A stretch of DNA of 64,000 nucleotides from Harmothoe impar (lineage: Eukaryota > Annelida > Polychaeta > Phyllodocida > Polynoidae). The position numbers were made by a program, and so were the translations under genes. Of this stretch, positions 36,896 through 47,966 are shown in pieces (the first letter of the stretch is position 1; each line of letters opens with the position of its first letter). The notes below the pieces were generated by a model that worked only from the letters and a program-made list of their open reading frames with translations, had not been told where the DNA came from and made no database searches. The stretch is from contig OX381715.1 in NCBI GenBank assembly GCA_947462335.1, positions 45,940,012 through 46,004,011 on the forward strand, in the 5' to 3' direction.

Positions 36896-37186
36896 CATCT
36901 CCCTTTTTAGGATAAAGGTACATATTCTTATGATGACACTATACTCATGAAATGTCTCGTCTGTGGTGTTTAGATATACTCTATAAGTGTTTGTAATGTT
37001 TGATAGCGGTAGGTCTCTTTAGGGCTGTCTTTGAATTAATGAATTCATGTATGGAATATCTATGGAGGTCTTTTGGATTTATGATATCTAGATTTTCTCT
37101 ATTGTGATAACTCACATTGTGTTCTAGAGTCTTTCATTGGCAGACTGACCTCAGGACTCAGGGATTATTATGCATATGAACACTTC

Positions 37187-37795
37187 TTAGAGGTCAAGCC
37201 TCTGTGGTGGGTTTATCGCCCTTCCTGATTGACTCCTAGTCGTCATTCCTGTAGCGGCCCTCAGTGTTCTGGGGGGAGAGGAAGGCTGTGGGCTTGGTAG
37301 GCTTGGTATGTCCTGCTGCACCCTGTTGTTTCCAGTGTGCACCAAGGCTCCACAATTGCGTGTTATTACTGAGCCTCTCTCTGTTTCTACGCGGTAGGCT
37401 CTGGGAGAGGCTGTCCTTTCCACGATGGAACCATATCGGTACTGGTCCCATACCCAGACCCGGTCACCCTGTTCCAATACTGGTAAAGTAACCGTTCTAT
37501 GGCGTCTGTTGTAGTCTTCTGCCATCTTCTGTCTGTACATTTTTTCGTTAGCCTTGACGATCTCTTTATCATGGCCCTGATGAAGATGTGGGGTTGTTGT
37601 TGGCAGAGTGGACCTGATGTTTCGCCCCATCAGGAGCTGACAGGGGGCTTGGCCATTCTGAAGTGGTGCAGTGTGGTAGGCCAAGAATCCGAGGTGCTGG
37701 TCTACATTCTTTCTCATGATATTCTTAGCAGTCTGAACTGCTCGCTCAGCTTCTCCGTTCGACTGAGGGTACATTGGTGAAGAGGTCACATGGGT
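37187..37795 (-). pseudogene. Integrase C-terminal remnant of the LTR element
   Basis: The frame opens with THVTSSPMYPQSNGEAERAV, the region around the third catalytic acidic residue (Glu of NGxxE) of Gypsy integrases. About 200 residues follow, including a basic linker (MAEDYNRRHRTVTLPVL), the QGDRVWVW strand of the C-terminal domain and a Ser/Pro-rich end. The zinc-binding HHCC domain and the two catalytic Asp are missing because the upstream part is deleted, so it cannot integrate DNA. The frame differs from the protease frame and the join lies near 37795. Confidence 0.8.
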
Positions 37796-38150
37796 AAACC
37801 TTGTTGTAGACTGACTCCGCAGGTTTTAAGAGATTTAGCCTTTGACAAGCTGATTTACTTAGAAGGTTGTGCTTTTGTCCCCGCATGATGAATATGTCCT
37901 CCGTAATCGTACTACCGTCCACTTTGAGCGGGGCCTTTGGAATGTGTCCTATGACATGGTCCGTCAGGTCTACGTTTCCGGCTCCGCGGAACTGTCTTCG
38001 GTTTGGCTTATGGTCTCCGATGATCGTAACGCCTGCTCCACTGTTAAGCTTGAACATTGTAGCTTGCTCATTGACGTGGAGGTCGACTGTCCAGAAATCA
38101 CCTGCTGGCGCATCTTCACCGAGGAAGGCGACGTCAACCGTGTTGCTATC
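37746..38150 (-). pseudogene. Retropepsin-like protease domain, catalytic Asp replaced
   Basis: This frame is -1 relative to Gag and overlaps its last 181 bases, the usual Gag-Pol arrangement. It reads DFWTVDLHVNEQATMFKL, then NSGAGVTII where Gypsy proteases have D(S/T)GA. A TIIGD strand follows and then NLLSKSACQRLNL, the usual 'L.G..A...L.L' end of the domain. The active-site Asp is Asn here (AAC codon at about 38041-38043), which should abolish catalysis. The frame runs into the deletion point and stops shortly after it. Confidence 0.75.
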
Positions 38151-39022
38151 TTAACATCGTTGACGGATTTCGAGGACCGGCATGCTTTTGAGAAGTGTCC
38201 CATTTTCTTACATATTGTACACTTTGCGTTGTTGGCTGGGCAGGCTTTACTTACGTGGGAAGGCGTATTGCCACACCAGTGGCAGGCCTTGTTGCCGTTG
38301 TTGGAAGGTGGTTGAGTAGGTTTATTCCAGGTTTCCTTGCTTTTTGCCTTATGCTTGGACTGTCCCTGCATGTAGTCTACACTTGTTACAGGTTTTGCCG
38401 ACATCTGTTGTTTGTGGCTTCGTGAGAGTTCACTTGCACGCAGGCTATCGATACAGCGGTTGAGGTCAGGGACTGGACGTTCCTTCAGCAGGCGATCCTG
38501 TGTAGCTTCGTCTGTAGTCCCAATAACCAACCAGTCTCGGATTAAGCTGTCCTTGAGTGCTTCAAATTCACATGAAGCGGCCAGCTGTCGTAAGCGTATA
38601 ACAAACTCGTCAACTGTGTCCTCCCTCTGAGTGAGCATGTTGAACTGTGTTGCTATGTTGAATTTATAACGTTCCATCAGCACATGCCGTTGAGGAATAA
38701 AATGAGCTTTTAGCTCTGCGAGGATTTTCACATGGTTCTTCTTGTCGGCTTCCGATAGCGATGGCAGACTCTTCATGACTTTCTGACACTCAATACCCAT
38801 GAGCGCACAAAGTGTTGCTGAAACAAGTTCTGCTCCCTCAGGGCTTGGACTGCCATCCTCCTTTTTTAATTGTTTTTGGAGCTGTGTTGCAAGGAAGTAG
38901 TAGCCCCAGCTACTTTCGAAGTCCTTCCAGTTCTCAGCCACGTCACCTTGAAGTACCATAGGTGGCAGTGCTGTTGTAACGAAGGTGTAAAGTGTTGCCT
39001 GATTCCTTTGTCCCTTTACCAT
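37970..39022 (-). CDS. gag: Gag polyprotein of the LTR element (350 aa)
   Basis: A complete open frame for the structural protein that packages the element's RNA into cytoplasmic particles. Residues about 18-200 are helical capsid-like sequence (ALPPMVLQGDVAENWKDFES; EDTVDEFVIRLRQLAASCEF is the retrotransposon-Gag signature region). A basic stretch (HKQQMSAK to KSKETWNK) follows, then two CCHC zinc knuckles: C247-C250-H256-C261, which has one extra residue before the His, and C268-C271-H276-C281, canonical. The Ser/Thr-rich tail overlaps the protease frame. The start is the first ATG after the 380-bp leader. It is the only intact frame in the element, which could therefore be mobilised by a complete relative. 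Confidence 0.85.
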   Translation of the reverse strand: MVKGQRNQATLYTFVTTALPPMVLQGDVAENWKDFESSWGYYFLATQLQKQLKKEDGSPSPEGAELVSATLCALMGIECQKVMKSLPSLSEADKKNHVKILAELKAHFIPQRHVLMERYKFNIATQFNMLTQREDTVDEFVIRLRQLAASCEFEALKDSLIRDWLVIGTTDEATQDRLLKERPVPDLNRCIDSLRASELSRSHKQQMSAKPVTSVDYMQGQSKHKAKSKETWNKPTQPPSNNGNKACHWCGNTPSHVSKACPANNAKCTICKKMGHFSKACRSSKSVNDVKIATRLTSPSSVKMRQQVISGQSTSTSMSKLQCSSLTVEQALRSSETISQTEDSSAEPET

Positions 39023-39382
39023 ATACTACTTACTTGTAAAATTGGCCAGGGGTGGTTTTAGATAGGAATTTGGCTTGTACAAAACAATCAAAGTACATGT
39101 ACACATCTTACAGTGTCAAAGTTCAATGTTCAATAGTTTCCAGCAAGTTCCAGGGTGTAAATAGGCATAGAATGCTCTAAATGTCAGTATTCAGACCATG
39201 TGCTCTCCAAATCCTTTGTTCTCCTGTGTATGTGAGTGGGTCTGAGCAGTACTCCAAGTCATGCTCACTGTAAAGAATCTTGAGTAGATGGGCTCTGCAT
39301 TCTTTTTCCAGTAGTTGCTTGAATTGCTCATAGATCAACCTGACTAGTTTTTAAAGTTTGCACTTAGGTTTAGTTAGGTGTA

Positions 39383-39401
39383 ATCCCAGTTTCTGTCACC
39401 A
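39383..39401 (-). promoter_or_regulatory. Primer-binding site of the LTR element
   Basis: Immediately after the 5' LTR end (...ACATCA) the minus strand reads TGGTGACAGAAACTGGGAT. It begins TGG, as expected for pairing with a tRNA 3' CCA. It resembles the Leu-tRNA-type sites of several Gypsy elements, but the primer tRNA was not verified. Confidence 0.65.
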
Positions 39402-39520
39402 TGATGTATAACATAACACAGAGCATGTTGGATGTAGGTTAAAGAGGTTTACTGATAGGTGGCAGCACTGTATGGCAACTCTCTAGTTCTCATACTTAAC
39501 ACTAGGTGGAGTGACTTACA
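39402..39520 (-). repeat. 5' LTR (119 bp)
   Basis: The minus strand starts TGTAAGTCACTCCACC and ends GTTATACATCA, and it aligns end to end with the 3' LTR. At 119 bp it is very short for a Gypsy LTR. Confidence 0.85.
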
Positions 39521-39669
39521 GTTTTTGGGGACTAAGGTGAGTATATGGGCCATCAACACACAAGTTGGAAAAGAACGCTATACAACCTTTTCTGCCTAAA
39601 ATGGGTATATAGTGTATACCTATTGCTGGGTCAATGTACTTGACCTTAGGGGCAGCTTTCTGGGTCTAA

Positions 39670-39764
39670 CCCAGTGAGCACAATATGCAGTTCAACATCG
39701 AATCAATGTTAAATCAACATTGACACTCAGTTGGCAATGTTGATTCAATGTTTTGTGCCCGGGC
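39670..39764. mobile_element. ~95-bp foldback MITE with ATTGATTCAATGTT motifs
   Basis: GAGCACAATATGC on the left and TTTTGTGCCC on the right are weakly inverted ends. ATCGAATCAATGTTAAATCAACATTG in the middle pairs with CAATGTTGATTCAATG (read as arms). A looser relative with ACATTGAATCAATATTG is at about 16545-16600. Confidence 0.5.
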
Positions 39765-39776
39765 CAAAAAAAAAAA

Positions 39777-40012
39777 AGGTTTGTTTCCAGTAACCGGACC
39801 GGGTCTAGCAAAACAGTGCCGTTTTTTTAGGTTTCTCGATTTTTTGGCCACTTTTAGTTTTTTACGGTTTATATATATATATATAGATAATCCAGTAGAT
39901 AAATGTAGAGCGAAAACCCTAAATCCAGGCCTAAAAATGAGATTTTTTTTTTTTAAAGAAGAAAATCCTACTGGCCGGGCCTGCTTTCTCAGACCATGTT
40001 ACCGGAAAACAA
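39777..40012. mobile_element. MITE, diverged copy of 24560-24807
   Basis: Left AGGTTTGTTTCCAGTAACCGG and right CATGTTACCGGAAAACAA are inverted and match the family ends. CGGGTC / GGCCGGGCC inner words and an A-rich left flank are shared. It directly follows the small foldback at 39670-39764. Confidence 0.6.
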
Positions 40013-42522
40013 TTTTTTTTTAAATTTTGGCCCCATAGAGAAGGGGGTGGTCTGGGGAGAAAATCGGTAGGGCACTCTGTCGCGTATGTATGATACATTG
40101 GTGTGGCACTGGTACTCACCAGGCCTGCACGCGTGCAACATGATGACATTTGGGTGCAGTGGCAGATTTAGAGGCGGCAAAACTAAAATTTTGAAATGTA
40201 GAATGTGGTGCAAAGGTTGGGGAGGAAGAATTTTTCCAATAGCGCGGCCTCCTTTTCAGAATTTTGATTGCACCATTGGGGGTTGTCTGTGCATATTCAA
40301 CAACTCCATACACTGTCCAAGTTTCACTAAAAGCTGTCTCTGTGATAAAGTGAATTAAATCATTTTGAGGCTATACATTCATGCCGTCTTGTTCATAGGA
40401 AAGAAGCACAGCACTTTGGGGGTTTTGATATTTATTTCCAGAGTAATAGGGCCCATAAATAGTTTAATAGAACTACATCTTGATTGGGGCAGACATTGAG
40501 GCATGACACCTGAATTAACCAATTGTTTCAAATGACAGTGACACATTCACACTTCTTTGAAGCTAGAACACTTGCTCCAAAATGACATGAGGACACCGAT
40601 TCTACAGTGGCCTTCAGCTTTTGTATCGGTGGCTCTCCAAATGAGCACACTGAAATTTCTCTGGTACCTCCCCCTCCCCTCGCGAGATTCAAATGCATCG
40701 GGTTAGGCCCATTTTGCTATAGTAACGCACGGTTGTTCTTTTCACGAAAAAGGTCAGACATGTTTTTGGTCCCCTCCTTCAAGGGGGCGTTTAGCTCACT
40801 CTCCCAAATCTCGGGGGACTCAGGGTCATGGTGTCTAAGTGATTGTATTTGGATGAAAAATAAATCAAATGGAAATCAAAAGGCCTTAGAACTTTCATCC
40901 CCAAAGCATCCCCATATGAACTAGCCTATAATACGGAGGGATGTCTTCATAATTGAAGGATGTCAAATATAATTTAACAGTACTAAAGATAATAAAAGAT
41001 CACTAACACAATTCAGTTAAGACACTCATTTAAACATATACTTTTATTATTGTAGAATTCGGTTCAGCAATGTTGGTAGCACACATTTGAACACACCACA
41101 TAATCATATACACGCATAATATTATTCATGTTATTACAGTGTCACCAGATAGCTATAAAAGTAATTTGTACTACAGTACTGGTACTAAAACATTACCAAC
41201 TTCTGTTCGAAAGATCCAAGTGAAGTAGACCTATAGGCTACTGATTGGTCAGAGACCAATTGATCATGAAGATGACCTTTGTAAGCACAGGCCTATGACG
41301 GACACAGATACAGTACTGACCCTCCACACTCCCACACAACACACGAGGCAAACTGAAGCGCAACCCAGCAACCTAGTCAAATCATCCAAAATAGAAACAT
41401 ACATTTGGTGGGTGTGTTGTATCAAGACTCTTTTCTTCTCCTTGTGCTATTCAACCAGTAAAACGACCCTATTATATGCAAGTTAGTACTACCTCTGGAT
41501 GGAGAAAACAGAATTGAGCGGAACTCTCCTATGTAGGAATAGAAAGGTTCGGTATCGGGTCCATAATAAAAACAAAGCCAGTGACCAATTGTACTGAATA
41601 AATACAAAAGGACCAAACATAAACCACCCATCTCTGCTAAGACATGGTGTGCAGACAATGACGTATTATGTAATGTTTACTGGATTTATAGGGCTCAGGA
41701 TTGTACTTTAATGCAGGATTGCACTTTAATGTAAGATATACAATTGGCATTTAGAATACATGTAAGCAAGTGAGAGAAGCTAGATTCACAATAATGCAAA
41801 ATTTAGGCATCTTTAGCGTTAGAGGACCGTTAGCTGAAATATGCAGAATATAGACCTATAGGTTACTTCAGTGTTTATACAAGTCTTGTTAGGGTAACCG
41901 TTAGCTTGTGGCATGGGCATTACATAGACAGTACATTATATAATTGTATCCAACATTCAGTACATGATACACATACACATATTAGTGACTTCTAATTCGT
42001 TCATTTTGTAGACTCATTTCTTGCCATTTTCACAACCATGGTTTTATAACTTGCCAAGAGAGAGATGTGCTATGGTACAGGGCGCTAAGGGAGCAGTAGC
42101 AATGTGGCATGGTGACTTCCGACAGGGGAATAGTGCAGCAGTCACACACTCACTGTGCGGCAAGTCTCCGTGATACACTGGCATCTTTGACATGGTTACA
42201 CTGCAACATTATTATATCATTCACACGACCGGCATTGCTAAACAGTCTATGGTTCTTGGGTACGAAGATGCCATGTGCTCTCTTTTAGACAGTGCAGTGC
42301 CATTTACTCTTTACGTACAGCTACAGTAACCTAGAACTACCACTATTAGCTGTAGAACAACACAGGCAACGTAATTTGCACAATGTACAATTAATATTGA
42401 TTCCTCATAATCATATAAAAATATATATCATTTAGGCCTTTAGATAGAACAAGGCTACCAAATTAATATGGAGATAAAGTAATCAAAAGGAAAACAGAAA
42501 ATCAACAATTAATACTACAGGT
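40013..42522. other. Mostly unassigned AT-rich DNA
   Basis: A fragment near 40665-40800 (CTCGCGAGATTC, GCTATAGTAACGCACGG, AAAAAGGTCAGA, CTCACTCTCCC) is a decayed copy of the G/C-run PIF/Harbinger-like MITE. The rest shows no gene or array. Confidence 0.4.
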
Positions 42523-42652
42523 CTACCTTTCTCTTCTCTTGCTATTGCGAATCGGATCCAAATCACCATAATCATCATACACAAAAGGTGCTACAGGGTA
42601 CATCTGTTGTCCCCTCTGAAAGGACTTACCATAGTAATCTGTCCTGGGACCT
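42523..42652 (-). CDS. Orphan terminal-exon-like segment (unknown protein)
   Basis: After a possible acceptor (gtaattgacag) the minus strand is open for 42 codons, then TAG. The peptide reads DYYGKSFQRGQQMYPVAPFV and ends in LDPIRNSKRRER, a Tyr/Asp patch followed by a basic C-terminus that looks protein-like. The polypyrimidine tract is weak, and the frame contains an internal gtaagt that could itself be a donor. I do not recognise the family and no upstream exon was found. Confidence 0.25.
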
Positions 42653-43489
42653 CTGTCAATTACAAACGCTTTTTATCTATGATGATACACTAGAACTGAT
42701 CAATAGGCTATTACCTTGTGATTGGCTGGTCAAGGTCACCAATAACTGACCGAACAGTGGTAAGTATGTAGCAACCCATTCAGGATAAACCTACAACCTA
42801 CAAGTTAGTAATGCTGTAAATAGTATTCACAATTTGGACAGAACAATCTGGGAAGGAAAAGAAATATTTAGGGTGCCAAAGCTGTCATAAAGTATATATT
42901 TCACCGCTCATATCATAGGCCATACAGTGAATGAATACCCAATGGTAAAGTGGTGGCTAAGACGAGCCACACTCACTAGAACTGATGACGTTTCAGGTTC
43001 CGTAGAACACCTCAATATTGAGTAATACAAAAGTTGAAATATTAAAGGATATCTGGGCTCTATTAAAATGTTGTGACATAACACTGTTTTCAGTAGAGAC
43101 GTTCATGTACAGACTCATCCTTCGGCCAAGTATCAGAGCTCAGATATGATATTGGGATTACAATCATTAAATTAATGACTATTTCATTTGTCTGACATCG
43201 AATTTTGAGTTCCTTTTTGTACCTGTCCTTTGTGACGTCACATTGAATCTCTATTTTCACAACCAGAGAAATGACATTAAGGCAGCAATACCCTCAAAAA
43301 CATGGCTGTACCTTTTCTGTATTCAACCACCAATATGCATAAGGCCACTGGTTTCTCATCACCAATGACTAAAAAATATGACGAGGAAGGCTTTCTTTCC
43401 TTCTTTTTTTAATTCGCGGGCTAAAATGTAGAGGATTCATTATGGTTTTTGGTGCTCGAAATTCACATCTAAGTAGTTAAGAACTTATT
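42653..43489. other. Unassigned AT-rich stretch
   Basis: No coding segment, tandem array or inverted-repeat element recognised. Confidence 0.35.
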
Positions 43490-43710
43490 GATATTTGAAA
43501 TGGGGAAAGTATATGTTATTTCTATTCCACTACATCGCTGTCAGGATAAGCTTCAATTTGATACCAAATATGCCAATATTTGTCCATTTTTATCATGTTT
43601 TTCAAAAAAAATTAGCAAAAAAAGAAAAGAGTTTTTCTCAAAACCTGATTTTTATGATGCGCGCGGTGATGAGAATCCATTTTATTTCTTAAGTGGCATA
43701 ACTAAAGGCA
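43490..43710 (+). repeat. Dispersed repeat, copy 2 (pair with 20500-20710)
   Basis: TTTGATACCAAATATGCCAA, TTTGTCCATTTTTA, AAATTAGCAAAAAAAG, TTTCTCAAAACCTGATTTT and GATGAGAATCCATTTTA line up with 20500-20710. It is interspersed with several indels and neither copy contains a convincing gene. Confidence 0.6.
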
Positions 43711-45585
43711 GACACTTGTCCCTGCCTTATAGAATACTCTATCATTGGATGGAATGAAAATGAAACAGTACGAGCACATCACATGGCTGAGGAACATTTT
43801 GTAGGGCTCATATACAACGCTTTAGAGGTTACTAAAACAATCTACCAGATGCTCAGAGAAAGATCTTTTTGTAAAATGTTAAAAGCTCAGAAGGACATGC
43901 ATGCATTATTAAGCACATCACAAGGTCAATTCCCATCTAATTATTCTATCATTTATGTGCATCATACATGTATAGAAAGTTGGAGATTTACCTGGTATTA
44001 TTTGTCACTACAGCCACTAACACGAAGAGACAGGACCTAATGTGCAGTTATCACAGAAAACAGTAAACAGGAGTTGTGGTACAGCCGGGTCCCGTGATAC
44101 CTCCCACAGGTGGGAGCACATTACCCACATTCTGCTCATGGTTTCTCACTGACATTATAACATGAAGTGCATAACTAGAGGCAAAACAACCGTGAAGTTC
44201 CAATAATGACAATGTGTGTGGGCTAGCGGCACACCCAGTACAGTGACAAGACGACCATATCCACACTACAGTGTTACCCCTACACGCAGAGCTCTATGTA
44301 CATGGTGACCTCACTGCTACATGCCATATAGACAAGAGCTCACCACTCTAACTGCTATCAGCAAAACTGTCGTCTAAGCTGAAGGACAGCCAATCGTGGT
44401 TGACTCAGATATGTCCCATGGGGGTATGGGTAGTTTGTCACCTACTCTTCTGACGGCCCCAAGTGTTAAGACCTCCCATTTGAACTACTCCTACAATGTT
44501 TTTTAGTTTTTATTTCAAATACCAAAGTGGAACAACCAGTATTACAGCCAGGGTTAAGGAGTGTAATGTTCGCAGCGAACCCAGAGACTTTGTATATATA
44601 CAGGCTTATATGTAGCTTCACCTTATATTGTCAGATGCCATGTACCGAATTAGTTACTTTCCTGTGGAGAAAAGATGACTTCCCTTCCAATACTATTATC
44701 ATATAATATATAGATATATCTATTCTCTTTAGACTACATTTTGTCCACATTATACTTGGACAGGCACGGACATTTATGATGTTGTTCCCATCGTGGACCA
44801 GCAGTTGATTGTTTGTAGAAACATTATTGTAAAAACCGTAACACAAAATCTGCAAGTTCTGACTGTTATACCCATATACAGAACAACAAATGATACGATT
44901 TCATACAAAATAACCTTCTGGAATCCAGATACTAGTTCTTATTTTCCTCTAGTTACAAACCTTTAAACATAATAAATTCTGGATGTGGGTTCATGAGAGA
45001 AATGTAGAATGTCTCCGATGTGTGTAATTTATAGCAAACATGCTTGCATAGGCTAATTCTTGAACGACAAATAGATTTAATGTCATCTGTTGATTCTCGT
45101 TATCTTTTTTTTTAATCTTAATATTCCTGGGTTAATTCTAGCATCAGCTTATTTTCAGACTTAATAATCAGCACGGCACTGGTTTAGATTAATTTGCCAG
45201 ATACATACCCTATACAAATGCAGACTATACGATTCTAGTAATAAGTCAATAATATTATGATATCCAGAAATGCAGCTGGCTTCTCTCATAATAATTTTAT
45301 TCAAACTTCTCAAGCGACAGATCTATTTGTATTACAATGTAAAATGATAAAAATCCAAATGCATTATTCATCTCACATTAACATTGACTTAAGTTTTCAT
45401 GTGTCTCCTCAGGTTAAACATTGACCTAAGCTTTCATCTGTCTCCTCAGGTTAAACATTGAATGGCCTCTTAAAAGTAAAGATTGTTTATAGTTGGCATG
45501 TTCTCACTGTGGCCTGTTACATACGTTAAGTCTGTGAAAGAAGACGTTATACTATTGTGAAGTGGTAATGTAATTCATAAAAATG
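43711..45585. other. Unassigned AT-rich stretch
   Basis: Frames of up to 85 codons without domains. No repeat structure recognised. Confidence 0.35.
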
Positions 45586-46450
45586 GAGTGTGTGAGTGTC
45601 CTCACAGATGACTCAGGGTAATCTGTCAATTCTGGCATCAGAAATGAATTCGAATGAGTGATCTAATTTGAGCACAATACATTATTTCTCATTTCTGACG
45701 GCAGAATCGTAATCGCCAGAAAAAGCTACCCTAATTTCATATATTGGAAGTCATATATAATCAAATTCCAGGTGGTGGCTGTAGGTGAGCAGGTGGCTGT
45801 GGGAAAGCAGGTGGCTGGGGGCGAGCAGGTGGCTGTCGGCGTCAGCGCCCAGCAGCGCGTAACCGCTGTTTTACATCTCGGCCGTAAAGCGAGTCGATCG
45901 GAGCATCAGCAGCGACACCATCGCCGTTTCCGTTTCGCTGTGTCGGTCGGCTACAGGGCGGCGTGTGTTACGCGTCCATGCCTTTGCCGTGCATCCCCTG
46001 TCTTAACACATAGATATAGAGTGGATGTGACTTGTTGCATAGGTCCTGGCGGTAGAATGTGCCCAGATTTTGCCCGCTTTGGGGGTAGAAAGAGAGAAAT
46101 ACGGGCAAATTCGCTCAAAATGTCATTTCTATCTTGCACCCAAAAACTTAATGCCTTGCAGCCTATGGAGGCCCATGGCGGCGGTAGCTTTGTTTTCATA
46201 CATTTACATAATAGCGAAAGAGAGAAATAAATTCGTAAAGATCGCAGTTCAATTTAGTCAAGAAAAATTTAGATTTTTAGAAAAATTTTTGCCCTAGATC
46301 CTGTCCCCCGACCTTGCCTGTCTCATGTTTTTGTCGACTTTTGTCTATGTCGGACGATAACCAAAATATAAAGATTCTCCTATGTCACAAAATTGTCTTA
46401 AAACGCAAAATTAGTAGGTGTATATTACTCAGGGTTAATACCCTGAGTCA
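45586..46450 (+). mobile_element. ~0.87-kb dispersed element, copy B
   Basis: Matches copy A (24994-25879) from TGTGAGTGTCCTCACAGATG through ACTCAGGGTAA and TTCTGGCATCAGAAATGAAT to AGATTCTCCTATGTCACAAA. It ends TACTCAGGGTTAATACCCTGAGTC, which is inverted to its start. It holds a GC-rich block (45840-45965) with GGCGTCAGCGCCC and AAAGCGAGTCGATCGGAGCA, shared closely with copy C. The 152-codon frame through that block is not conserved with copy A. Confidence 0.65.
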
Positions 46451-47795
46451 ATTACTAATGCCCTTGGGCGATGAGTTTCAATTTTCTTTCAACAAAAGAG
46501 CTTACATGTTCAGGTAAACTACAATTCATATATAAAACATGCATATTAGGGCAATACATCAACCATTCTGAATGGATTTTTGTGAAGATGTTTGAGAGAG
46601 AATCAGATTCTCCTAATGGAATAATAATCACATCACAGGCGTCCCTGTTGCTATAATAGTACAAGACCATACTGTAAGTCTGTGTATGAAAAGAAATAGA
46701 AAGGCCATAAGAGACACAGCTCCTTGATACATTCTCTGCCATCTGACAAGGCTCACATGCTCACAGTACACGGCCTGTGTATGTGGCAGTTCTATAATAA
46801 GGGTCAAATCAATGTAACCGGCCTGCAAACAAGGATGGCTATAGTAAGGTGTATTGTGAAGATAATTATTGCGGAGAGTTATTTCGTCAACAACGTTAAT
46901 AGTTAAGATGGAGTATCCTTATATGAATGTATACAATATATTGTTGACAGTCTTTAAAAGTTACAAGTTAAATGGGAAGCAAACAGTGATTAGTTCATGA
47001 ACAATGACACAACACTTATGTATCTATTATCAGGCAAACTCCAGTATCTACAACATGGCTTCTGGGGGCTGACATTCGTCTCCAGCTCTGCTTAACAGCT
47101 TCCGAAGGGAGTATTTTACATAAATGGGAATGGAAATATATTTACAAATTTGGTGTAAATAAGGTATGTATGCAATAAATATGCCAAACCTGATGGTTTG
47201 TCCTGGCCTCAAATGTACTGGTTGTCCTAGCGGATACGAATCTCAGTTCTAATGGTGATAGTTCTGAAGGGACACTGATATTTGACTCACAGTCATTACA
47301 TAACAGCCAATACAATGTCAGAGAACACTCATCATGTATGATAAGGTGATAGTTACACTATGCTGTGTGGTGTAAGTATCATATACGTCACCTACCACCC
47401 ACGTGTCCCAGGCCCTGCCTGCACCGGGCGGGGCTACATGTTACACTTCACGAGACAGGGTGAAGTCAAAGTAACAGGTAGACACAAAATCTCAATATGA
47501 AAATGGTTTTGGCGATGCAGCTTGAGCCCTGCCCCTTTGTACAGGTGTAGTGCAGGACCATACTGGTGATCTGAAGGGGACATCTCAGGCCTGGAGGCCA
47601 GCAATACCATCTCAAATCCAACAAATGTGAAACAGGTCTGTTTGTGAAGCTTAACTTAGAAGTGGATGCCGCTTGCTCGGCCATAACCCCAATTCGGCTC
47701 CGGTCTCCAATGGCGAGGTGTGAATACAGCCCCAGCTTCTGGTCCCTCTGTGGTACGACGTCCATGATTGGCACTATTAATGTGTGGTGACTTGT
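46451..47795. other. 3' flank of the PNKD-like gene
   Basis: The minus-strand 3' untranslated region should lie here, immediately below the stop codon. No clear AATAAA was located close to it. The 102-codon minus frame at 47466-47774 has no domain. Nothing else recognised. Confidence 0.35.
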
Positions 47796-47966
47796 TTATA
47801 ACTTGTACTTAAACTTGTCCTTACGAGCACGTATTTCACCTAATGCTGTAGCTCGGACCTCTTCCATGTCACCCGTCTTCTCTACCCCCACCGCTGCCAG
47901 CACCGAGTCTTTGTTGGTCCGTAAGAACGGGTTGTACTTGCGTTCCTCAGACAAACGTGATGGGCA
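47796..47966 (-). CDS. PNKD: PNKD-like exon h (terminal)
   Basis: Acceptor cactag. Encodes CPSRLSEERKYNPFLRT, which holds the Arg/Lys/Tyr/Asn-Pro substrate-site signature, then a helix (EEVRATALGEIRARKDKF) and ends KYKL-TAA. The stop codon occupies 47796-47798. Confidence 0.92.
   Translation of the reverse strand, partial: CPSRLSEERKYNPFLRTNKDSVLAAVGVEKTGDMEEVRATALGEIRARKDKFKYKL

Larger units (their letters stand above)
36775..39520 (-). mobile_element. Non-autonomous Gypsy-type LTR retrotransposon
   Basis: Minus-strand element of 2.75 kb: 5' LTR (39402-39520), primer-binding site, leader, Gag, protease in the -1 frame, an integrase C-terminal remnant, a polypurine tract (AAAAAGGGAGA, about 36898-36908) and 3' LTR (36775-36895). 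Reverse transcriptase, RNase H and most of integrase are absent; the protease frame joins the integrase frame near 37795. Gag with two zinc knuckles, PR-IN order and a Gypsy-style integrase tail place it in Ty3/Gypsy. The LTRs differ by about six substitutions and a 2-nt indel, so insertion is not very recent. The outer flanks show no matching duplication. Confidence 0.85.
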
